From the NCBI GenBank assembly GCA_905214995.1, contig CAJMOT010000015.1:1-28138 (forward strand): a stretch of DNA of 28,138 nucleotides. Reading direction: 5' to 3'. A program made the position numbers and the translations under genes. The stretch comes from an uncultured bacterium. Its GTDB lineage: Bacteria; Verrucomicrobiota; Verrucomicrobiia; Opitutales; Intestinicryptomonadaceae. The notes beneath the pieces were generated by a model. That model made no database searches. It was not told the origin of the DNA and saw only the letters and a list, made by a program, of their open reading frames with translations. Shown piece after piece: positions 14,887-22,402 of this stretch (position 1 is the stretch's first letter; every line of letters starts with the position of its first letter).

Positions 14887-16428
14887 TCAATAATATAATT
14901 CATAATCTGTAAATACATCAAATTCAAATGGTCGTATTATATTTTCAGTTTTCTCTAGAATAGATCTATCTACAATATTAATTTTGCTTATAAGATCTTT
15001 GTAGCTTTTTGATAACCAATCCATGTTCCAAATTCTCATATTATTGTCTAATACGCAGTTACAAATAGGTGTTTGAGCGATAATCTTAGATATACTAGGA
15101 GAATTTATAAAAATCCTTTGTAACCATACCTCTAACCAAGATATATATGGAATTCGTTCGAATCGTTTTAATATTTTTTCTGCAAGTAATTTTTTATATG
15201 ATTCATCTTTCTTTTCTATTATAGCACTTATTATTGCAGCAATAGAAGGATAAGAAATCGGATTCTTTAGAGCGATATTTATCAACAGAGAAATAATTAC
15301 GGTGTCATCATTTATAATTTTATCTTTTTTATTAATTACAACGTCATATAAGAGCTTTAAATATTTTTTTATTGTACCTGAATTTGAATGAATTAATGAT
15401 ATCCTATATATATAAAGTAGTGATTTTGGAATATAATTATCATTAAAATTAATATTTAGCAAATTATCTAATTTATCCTTTTTTACTGAAGTGCTTATTA
15501 CATCATTTGAAATTAACGTTTTTTTTGCATTCAAACGTAAGCCTATGGTTTGTAAGGTTTTACTAATTTCAGATAGAATCAATTCTGCATCAACTGGAGT
15601 ATGTGTAAAAATTCTATAGTCATCTCTATATCTTAATATTTTATAATCTAAGTGTTTCTTCCTTAATGAATAAAACACACAAACATCTAAGTATCCTAAC
15701 AATATTTCTGCAATAAAGTCAGATATAATATTCCCTTGCGGAATTCCATGCGTTTCACCATATGACATAGATTGAAAAATTGTATCAATCTCATCACCTA
15801 GTTTATTTAATTTTTGCTTAGTCTTAATATTAAATTTAAGCTTTTTTGTATTATCCTTTCTATGTAGCGCCCAAACAATTGAATGAGTATAAATTGAGTC
15901 ATAGAAAGTAGAAATGTCAGTATGAGACACATATTCAAATTCTAAGGAAAGTTCAATTGCTTTCTGTTCATTCCTACTCCACCATTCATTTATTTGCGTT
16001 GCATCGTGTTTTTTATTCCTAATATCAACGACAGGTATTCCTGTTGCTTCAATAAATTTACTGTATTTTTGAAATTTCTTAAATCTGTTTTTTATATATT
16101 CCCAATTATCATTGTCGGTTATCAGGTTGCACAAAACTAAATATACAGCTGGATTTATTATTTGTAATTGCCTCCAAGATAGCATTCCATCTTTATTTGA
16201 AATAAAATTATAATTTACGTTATTAACTGATTTTAAATTATTTAATTTATTCCCATTTATAATATCCTTTATGTTTTTAGTTTTTATTTTCTTTCTTAAC
16301 AAATTTAGTATGGGTTCAAATTTAAAGTAATGTGGCAAATTTATTGTACAATAAGAATCGCCTTTTAGAAAGAACTTCCGCGCATCTCCACTTGAAAGTG
16401 AAAGTATATTTTTTTTAGATACAATCAT
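14887..16428 (-). CDS. defence-type reverse transcriptase (UG/Abi-like)
   Basis: A 513-residue reverse transcriptase. Motif A carries D171 (YVSHTDISTFYDSIYTHS), motif B is HGIPQGNIISDF at 227-238, motif C is YRDD at 267-270 with both catalytic aspartates, and LRLNAKKTLIS at 298-308 fits motif D/E. The N-terminus (DARKFFLKGDSYCTINLPHYF) and the WRQLQIINPAVYLVL block match the group of bacterial RTs linked to phage defence (DRT/Abi/UG). The last 200 residues are alpha-helical and unassigned. It is not a group II intron RT (no maturase domain) and no DGR template repeat or retron RNA is seen. Very AT-rich, unlike the neighbouring helicase. Located between an Mrr-like nuclease (19 bases upstream) and mod. 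The exact subgroup could not be determined. Confidence 0.85.
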   Translation of the reverse strand: MIVSKKNILSLSSGDARKFFLKGDSYCTINLPHYFKFEPILNLLRKKIKTKNIKDIINGNKLNNLKSVNNVNYNFISNKDGMLSWRQLQIINPAVYLVLCNLITDNDNWEYIKNRFKKFQKYSKFIEATGIPVVDIRNKKHDATQINEWWSRNEQKAIELSLEFEYVSHTDISTFYDSIYTHSIVWALHRKDNTKKLKFNIKTKQKLNKLGDEIDTIFQSMSYGETHGIPQGNIISDFIAEILLGYLDVCVFYSLRKKHLDYKILRYRDDYRIFTHTPVDAELILSEISKTLQTIGLRLNAKKTLISNDVISTSVKKDKLDNLLNINFNDNYIPKSLLYIYRISLIHSNSGTIKKYLKLLYDVVINKKDKIINDDTVIISLLINIALKNPISYPSIAAIISAIIEKKDESYKKLLAEKILKRFERIPYISWLEVWLQRIFINSPSISKIIAQTPICNCVLDNNMRIWNMDWLSKSYKDLISKINIVDRSILEKTENIIRPFEFDVFTDYELYY

Positions 16429-16447
16429 TCTTCGTTAGTTATTAATA

Positions 16448-17344
16448 TTATAGTGAAAATCTGAAATAAATATCTCCTGTTTGTGCGGCATGTTGTTTTT
16501 TTCTATATATTAAATCGGGTAATGTTATTCTATTTTCTAATACGTACACCAACTCTCTCCCATCCATTAAAAGTATATTAGGTCTTACTCTTGAATGAGC
16601 TTCTACACCATCTTCCGTAAATCCATTTATTGAAAGGAAGAGTCCAAGAGTGTTGTCCAACTTTCTATCTACCTTAGCTTTAAAAATATCCAGATCAGAT
16701 GCCCCAATTGGTTTATTATGCCATTTACATTCAAATAAATAATCAATTTGTTCAAGGCAAAATGCGCCATCTATTTGTTCGCCAGTATTTTTAAAAGAAG
16801 CTTTTGGGTCTAGATCGAAAAGTAAAAACAGTTCTTTCATTAATCTTTCTAACCGGTATCCTTTCTCTTGACACCCACACGATGATAATATTCTTGAATA
16901 GTTGTCTTTTAATTCAGATAATTTTTCTCTTGTCCCGCAAAGTTTATCTACGTTTTCTTGCATTTTCTTTCTATTACATTTACGCAAGGAATACTTCTCT
17001 TCGTAGGATTTTACTAGATTTTTTAACTGATTGACAGCTTCTTGTGCTTGTCTAATTTTTGTTGTACTATCATCGAGTTTATTTAGATGAGAAAAATCTG
17101 TCATATTGGCAATTGTTATCATTAATTCTAGAAGAATATCAGCATATTCATTCTCATTTTTCCTTAGTAACCTTACCAGTGTTCTGGCAATATCTCTTTT
17201 GCTTTGATTAAAATCTATTAGTGCCAGAATTGATGGTATGGGTACTGAATTCATAATGAAGGTCTTCAAATCTTCTTTATACCAGTAGATATAACACAAA
17301 GCATTAATTAAAGAATTCAGCGCAATAGGGTTAATCTTTTTCAT
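16448..17344 (-). CDS. Mrr-like restriction endonuclease with helical N-terminal domain
   Basis: A 298-residue protein from the ATG at 17344, preceded by AGAAG at a good distance; a TTG at 17365 would add 7 residues and overlap the helicase gene, less likely. Residues 1-110 match the helical N-terminal domain of a common defence endonuclease family (LCYIYWYKEDLKTFI, LIDFNQSKRDIARTLV, MTDFSHLNKLDD). A coiled linker (about 100-155) leads to a PD-(D/E)XK domain of the Mrr type with D192 (GEQIDGAF) and E205-C-K207 (YLFECKWHN) and the GLFLSINGFT strand. All catalytic residues are present. It would cut DNA, perhaps modified or replication-intermediate DNA. AT-rich like the RT that follows 19 bases later, so the two may travel as a pair. 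Confidence 0.82.
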   Translation of the reverse strand: MKKINPIALNSLINALCYIYWYKEDLKTFIMNSVPIPSILALIDFNQSKRDIARTLVRLLRKNENEYADILLELMITIANMTDFSHLNKLDDSTTKIRQAQEAVNQLKNLVKSYEEKYSLRKCNRKKMQENVDKLCGTREKLSELKDNYSRILSSCGCQEKGYRLERLMKELFLLFDLDPKASFKNTGEQIDGAFCLEQIDYLFECKWHNKPIGASDLDIFKAKVDRKLDNTLGLFLSINGFTEDGVEAHSRVRPNILLMDGRELVYVLENRITLPDLIYRKKQHAAQTGDIYFRFSL

Positions 17345-17357
17345 ATTATTCTTCTTT

Positions 17358-19665
17358 TTAAACAATTCTCCAGTCTATTGCGAATATGATTTGTGATTTT
17401 ACGGTCTTTTGTAAAGATTTTTCTGCGTTTTTTATTAGTTTATCGCGTTCGGCGTCTATGGCATCTTGCGCTTCAAATAGTTTGCGCCGCATATTCATGC
17501 GTTCGGTATCGAGCGTTTTTTGCTGACGTTGAAGTTCTATTTTTTCCTCAAGAGTGTGTGGTTGGCGGGAGGTCTTTTTCAGTTCCCGTATCTTTTTGTC
17601 CATCTCTTTCAGTTTGATTTCAAGGGCGTTTTTGCGGTCGTTGCTCCAACTTTCCAACTTTTCCACTTCGGCGTCAAAATTTTCAAGCAGTTTGCGGCGG
17701 TCGTTGCGCATGTTCTCGCCGATTTCATGGGCGAACATCTCCTGGATAAAATCAAACTCGCGCTGAATGTCGTAGGAAGTGCGACAATTCTGGTATATCT
17801 GGGCTATGCGCCGCTCGAAGTCGACACCGCTTTCTATGGCGCCCAAAACTTCGTCGCTTGCGCCAAAAACACCTTCAAAAAGTTTTAACTTTTTTTCGAG
17901 AATATCAAAAACCCGGCAGTCGGCCTCGTTATTTACGTTCAAAAAGTTTACGACAACGACATCGTACTTTTGCCCGTAGCGGTGGCAACGGCCTATGCGC
18001 TGTTCTATGCGCTGCGGATTCCACGGCAAATCGTAATTTACCACAAGCGAGCAAAACTGCAAATTTATCCCTTCGGCTGCGGCTTCGGTTGCTATCATAA
18101 TTTGCGCATTATCCCCGAAAATGCTCGACAAGGGCTGTGCGCATGTCCGCCGTCTTAGAAGCTGTAACGCGGCTTGGGTTGTTGGTGCGCCAATTGTCAT
18201 AAATCCTTTTGCTATCGGGGTCGGAATTTGTGCCGTTAAAAAGCATTATTTTATCTTTATACCCGTTTGCCGAAAGAAGCTCGCACAAATACTGCTGCGT
18301 GCGGCGCGACTCAGTGAAAACAATCGCCTTTCCCGCTGCTCCAAAGCTTTTTGCCATTTTAAACCCCTCTTTTAGGGCTATCAACAAAGCCTTCCCCTTG
18401 GAATTTTCCCGAATTGCAAGCGCGTGTGAAAGGTATATCTTTAAATCGGCAATTTCCGACTCTATTGCCTTGCGCTCTTGTGCGGTAAGTAGGGCAGGGG
18501 ATTCGCAACCCTCAAAATCTTCATCTTCCGACTCGCCTTCGCCGTCCGCGTCGTCATCTCTTTCGCTATCGGAAGGTTCGGATAGGGCGTCAAAATTTTG
18601 ATATTCGTCCGCCGTCTCAAAGTCGTTCTCTATGTTTATATCCCCGCATAGGGCGGAATCGGCTCTGAGCATGTCTTCGAGGCGGGTTATCAAACTTTCA
18701 AGAGTGCCCGCAATCGCGTAGCTTGACGACGCCAAAAGTTTGCGCAATATCATGGTCATGAGCTTGCGCCTGCTGTTGGGCAAGGCCTGGAGGGTCTCGC
18801 GGCGCAGATATTCGGAAACTTCGTTGTAAAGCAAGTCCTCCGCCTTGGTGGATTCAAATTTTTGTGTGTAGGCGTGCCGCTTTGTGTACTTTATATACTT
18901 TAAAACCTGTTTTCTCAGCGTGCGTTTGCAGACGTTTTGAAGGCGCTTGCGAAGCTCGGCAAAAGACGAGTCGCTCTCGTTTGCGATAAAAAGTTCGCGA
19001 AAGCTCTTTTCGTCGCCAAAAATATGGTCGTCTATCAGCCCGACAAGTCCGTATAACTCCATCAAATTATTTTGAAGGGGAGTGGCGGTAAGCAGTATTT
19101 TGGGCGCCGACGCGAGGGCGCGCTTTATTGCGGAGCCAATCTTGTTGCCGCTCTTATAAACATTGCGCAGGCGGTGGGCTTCGTCGATTACCGCAAAATC
19201 CCACGGCGTTTTGGAAAGGTATGTCTCTTTGTTACGGGCAAATGCGTAGGAAGTTATGACGATTTTGTCGGTGTCGAAAGGATTTAAATTTCCGCTTCTT
19301 ATAGCGTCGTTAAAACTTTTTGCCTCCAAAATTACGGACGGCAACGCAAACTTCTCCTCAAGCTCTATCATCCATTGCTTGCGCAAATTAGCGGGCACTA
19401 TAATCAATATCCTGCGCTTCTTCTCCGCCCACCTTTGCGCAATTAGAATCCCGGCCTCTATCGTTTTGCCAAGCCCGACTTCGTCGGCAAGCAGCGCTCC
19501 TTTTGAAAAAGGCGATCTAAATGCAAATACTGCGGCGTCCACCTGGTGCGGATTCAAGTCTATGTGCGAACCCATGAGGGCGGCCGCGATTCGCTCTATT
19601 GTCCCCATGGGGGCGCGCAGGGTGAGCTCGTTTGCAAAAAGTTGCGAATGGTAGTCTGTTATCAT
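17358..19665 (-). CDS. SNF2-family helicase (HepA/DrmD-like), frameshifted
   Basis: Two overlapping frames together encode one SNF2 ATPase of about 768 residues. The first (19665 to 18109) has DEVGLGKT (61-68), DEAH (161-164), LLTATPLQNN (191-200), an acidic linker near residues 370-395 and ends ...VEHFRG. The second continues with DNAQIMIATEAAAEGINLQF, YDLPWNPQRIEQRIGRCHRYGQ (motifs V and VI) and a long coiled coil to the end. Removing one G from the G4 run at 18113-18116 restores a natural join (HFRDNAQIMIA). Either an assembly error, an inactivating mutation or phase variation in a homopolymer. Related helicases accompany type III-like systems (helicase, small protein, Mod, Res) and DISARM. 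First gene of the six-gene defence operon. Confidence 0.85.
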
Positions 19666-19807
19666 TAAATTTACTTAATGGTCAATATAAGTATTAAAAA
19701 ATATTTTTATGAAAATTCAACAGGAATATTAAATCTCTAAAATATATCCTTCTTTTACTCCCAGCAAAAAGTGTTATATATTGCATATTTTCATAGAAAA
19801 AAGTGTA

Positions 19808-19836
19808 TTGACATTACTGTTTTTTGCCCTTAGTTT
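19808..19836 (+). promoter_or_regulatory. sigma-70-like promoter for the ATPase gene
   Basis: A perfect -35 box TTGACA at 19808-19813 is followed after exactly 17 bases by TAGTTT (19831-19836; three of six positions match TATAAT). The region is AT-rich, 25 bases before the ATG at 19861. The 195-base gap also has to hold the promoter of the divergent helicase operon, for which no convincing boxes were seen. Confidence 0.45.
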
Positions 19837-19860
19837 AATGCAAATAATAAAATTACGGCC

Positions 19861-21183
19861 ATGTACAGAGACAAGTTAGAAGATTTAATTGCCTGGAAAA
19901 ATAATAAGAATCGTAAACCGTTAATTCTTAGGGGGGCCAGGCAAGTTGGGAAAACTTGGCTAATGAAAGAATTTGGCAAAAAGGCCTATAAGAAAACTGT
20001 ATATGTAAACTTTGACAACGAGGACAATTTAAAGGAACTTTTTAAGCCCGACTTGAATGTGGCTCGAATCATATCGACTCTCGAAATTTTGGCGGGCGAA
20101 AAAATAAATCCGGACGACACATTAATAATCTTGGACGAAATCCAATCCGCCGAGAGAGGATTGAATTCTCTCAAATATTTCAATGAAGACGCGCCGCAAT
20201 ACCATATTATGGCAGCGGGATCGTTGCTTGGAATGTCGTTAAAACCAAACGAGTCATTTCCCGTCGGCAAAGTGAATTTCCTCACGTTGCGTCCGATGTC
20301 CTTTTACGAATTCCTTCAGGCCAATGGCAAAACCCAATATTTAGAAGCTCTAAAAAATGGGAATTGGGACGTGCTGAGAATGTTTCATGACAAGCTAATC
20401 GAGCTACTGAAATACTATATGCTTGTGGGAGGAATGCCTGCTGCTGTAAGCGAATTTGCTGACAGCCGAGATGTCTTTAAGGTCCGCCAAATTCAAAAGG
20501 ATATAATAACTTCCTATGAGAGCGACTTCGCGAAACATGCGCCAGATAAGCATATCCCGCGAATCAGAATGGTTTGGCAAAACATTCCAAGTCAGTTGGC
20601 CAAAGAAAACAAGAAATTCATATATTCGGCAATTCGCAGCGGCGCCAGGGCTAAAGATTTTGAAGTTGCCATTCAATGGCTTGTTGACTGCGGATTGATT
20701 TTAAAGAATTACAACACGGAAACACCCCAGCTCCCACTATCTGCACACGAAAATATCGATATATTCAAATTGTATTTATTGGACATAGGCCTACTTGGAG
20801 CCCTCTCAAATCTTGACGCAAAAACCATTATAGAGGGAAATTCTCTCTTCGTTCAAACAAAAGGAGCCTTTGCCGAGCAATACGCAATGCAAGAATTGAG
20901 CCTAGATGATAATCCATGCGCATATTGGACAAATCCTACCGGAAATGCGGAAGTCGATTTTGTAAAACAAATATCTTCAGAAATATTTCCGGTGGAAGTA
21001 AAATCTGCCGACAACGTCAAGGCAAAGAGCCTGAACATATATCGCGAAAAATACTCGCCAAAGCTTGCGATTAGAGCGTCTCTTAAAAACTATGGCCTCG
21101 AAAATAATATTCTCAGCTTGCCTCTATATGCGCTTGGAAGCTTATCCAAATATTGCGAAGATAGAATTTCTGGAAAGCTATAA
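19861..21183 (+). CDS. AAA-type ATPase with DUF4143 domain
   Basis: A 440-residue protein of the common AAA_14/DUF4143 family. The P-loop GARQVGKT is at residues 25-32, Walker B LIILDEIQ at 88-95, a sensor-like MAAGSLLG near 120, then the DUF4143 part with YMLVGGMPAAVSEF and, near the end, NAEVDFVKQ ... FPVEVKS, which resembles a PD-(D/E)XK core (D, then ExK). Length is normal and the gene is intact. These ATPases are frequent in gut and host-associated bacteria and their role is not established; a link to mobile elements or toxin-antitoxin-like function has been proposed but is not shown here. It is transcribed away from the defence operon, with no partner gene. The start has only weak ribosome-binding sequence. 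Confidence 0.85.
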   Translation: MYRDKLEDLIAWKNNKNRKPLILRGARQVGKTWLMKEFGKKAYKKTVYVNFDNEDNLKELFKPDLNVARIISTLEILAGEKINPDDTLIILDEIQSAERGLNSLKYFNEDAPQYHIMAAGSLLGMSLKPNESFPVGKVNFLTLRPMSFYEFLQANGKTQYLEALKNGNWDVLRMFHDKLIELLKYYMLVGGMPAAVSEFADSRDVFKVRQIQKDIITSYESDFAKHAPDKHIPRIRMVWQNIPSQLAKENKKFIYSAIRSGARAKDFEVAIQWLVDCGLILKNYNTETPQLPLSAHENIDIFKLYLLDIGLLGALSNLDAKTIIEGNSLFVQTKGAFAEQYAMQELSLDDNPCAYWTNPTGNAEVDFVKQISSEIFPVEVKSADNVKAKSLNIYREKYSPKLAIRASLKNYGLENNILSLPLYALGSLSKYCEDRISGKL

Positions 21184-21842
21184 TCGCGCTATAATTCCCA
21201 ACGCGTATATTCGTATGGCATTTCGGGTTAACGCAATTAGTTGTAAAAAGCGTTAAACAATCTTCCATTCGGAAATTTGTCCCAAAAATTCTTGCAAAAT
21301 AGACGCTTTTATATTCTATCCTAAAACAGCCCAATTAAATTCAAAAAAGTAACCTTGAATAAGCAGTGTTAAAAATTTTTCAAAGTCCACCATTTGGCGA
21401 ATGGGCGAACCGCGTTAAATATGGCGGTTCGCTTTTTGCATTTCATAAGACAAAAGTGCGTGGGGGATTTTTTCAAGGAACAACGTGGATGGGCGCATTG
21501 CGAAGCAATCGCATCGATGGAGTTTTGTCCGTTTCAACGGTAGGCGTCCGTCCGAACTTTGTATGTTATAATGAACCTCTTTAAATGGGAGATTCGTTTT
21601 TTTTATTGAGGATGGTGAAGTGGATGGAAGTATTGGCGAAACTAATTTTCGTAGGGGGTTGTCTTTTCAATGGAAGCGCGCCTCTCATCGGCCCGTGCCG
21701 CCTCTATCTTCGGCCAAAATGGATTCGCTCGCTTGGTTGCGCTTCGCGCAATCCGCGGGCGCGAGGCGCGCAAACCCAAGCGGGGGAAAAGGCCTTGCGG
21801 CGGCTGCCTGCGCAATGCGCCCGTTCTCTCCATAGCCCCGAT
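21184..21842. other. long intergenic region, no convincing gene
   Basis: About 660 bases without a supported coding region. It holds a 7-bp inverted repeat TTAACGC/GCGTTAA (21228-21234 and 21250-21256), a small CCATT/AATGG hairpin near 21391-21405, a strong terminator, and an extended -10-like TGTTATAAT at 21564-21572 with no matching -35 box. The frames at 21366-21584 and 21585-21950 lack family resemblance; the first spans the terminator, though its end (VSTVGVRPNFV) faintly recalls the last strand of some surface-protein domains. Composition changes from AT-rich to GC-rich near 21660, which marks the accessory/core boundary. Confidence 0.6.
21405..21437 (+). terminator. strong intrinsic terminator in the gap after the ATPase gene
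   Basis: GCGAACCGC (21405-21413) pairs perfectly with GCGGTTCGC (21424-21432) around a 10-base loop and is followed directly by TTTTT. It lies 222 bases after the ATPase stop codon, far for a simple gene-end terminator, so it may end a long 3' UTR or an unannotated small RNA. Confidence 0.75.
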
Positions 21843-21870
21843 AAAAAACAAACCTCCCGCGCGGGGAGGT
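21843..21870 (-). terminator. intrinsic terminator of rpmB
   Basis: Read on the minus strand, ACCTCCC and GGGAGGT (21852-21870) form a 7-bp stem around a 5-base GC loop, followed by TTGTTTTTT down to 21843. It is 48 bases past the rpmB stop codon, the expected place. Confidence 0.8.
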
Positions 21871-21918
21871 CTGTTGCAGTGCCGGAGCCGGTTCTGAAAA
21901 ATTTCAAATATTTTCGTA

Positions 21919-22152
21919 TTAGGAAGCCTTTTCCACGAGGCCGGCCTTGATTGCCTTGGCGCACACCCAGAGGCGTTTTACGGCTCCGCTGGCGGTGCGC
22001 ACGCGGACTCTCTGGACGTTCGGCTTGAAAGTGCGCTTGTTCTGCTTGACGAGCTGCAAGCCTATGCCGCCGCTTTTTTTGCTCTGGCCCTTGTGGATGA
22101 TTTTGCGCCCTTTAACGGGACGCTTTCCTGTTATTGCGCATACTCTTGACAT
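21919..22152 (-). CDS. rpmB: 50S ribosomal protein L28
   Basis: A 77-residue protein from the ATG at 22152: MSRVCAITGKRPVKGRKI, SGGIGLQL, NKRTFKPNVQRVRVR, then WVCAKAIKAGLVEKAS at the end. These are the diagnostic L28 blocks: the N-terminal C-x-x-TGKRP loop, the KRxFxPN(V/I)Q segment and the K-A-x-K-x-G-L end. L28 binds 23S rRNA late in 50S assembly. A longer frame starts further upstream at 22254, but the extra 34 residues are arginine-rich and not L28-like, and AAGGGAAAC lies just before the chosen ATG. Only one of the two Zn-type cysteine pairs is seen (C5, and C67), so zinc binding is unlikely. It is a single-gene unit with its own terminator and marks the return to core chromosome. Confidence 0.95.
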   Translation of the reverse strand: MSRVCAITGKRPVKGRKIIHKGQSKKSGGIGLQLVKQNKRTFKPNVQRVRVRTASGAVKRLWVCAKAIKAGLVEKAS

Positions 22153-22402
22153 GGTTGTTTCCCTTGTATGGTGAATTGTTTGTTTTAAATGTTCTTTTAG
22201 GCGCCGCATCTGCGCCCGCCGCCCGCGCCGCCCGCGTCGGAAATTTTTCCGCAACGCGGGCCGTTTTATGGTTTAAGCCGTAAAGACAATTTCATTTTTA
22301 TTTGAAACGCAAACAAAAATTTAGCCGCGGCGGATTTTTTTGCGCGCTTCCGTCGGACATTTGGGTTGACGCGCAAGAGGGCGGCGCGTATTTTTGGGGA
22401 TT

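Noticed and set aside
14887..16428. Retron or diversity-generating retroelement
   Set aside because: No msr/msd-like inverted-repeat RNA fits in the 19-21-base gaps and no template/variable repeat pair was seen; the protein is longer than typical DGR enzymes.
21366..21950. Two overlapping plus-strand reading frames
   Set aside because: One spans the strong terminator and the other runs antisense into the rpmB terminator; neither shows a family signature.
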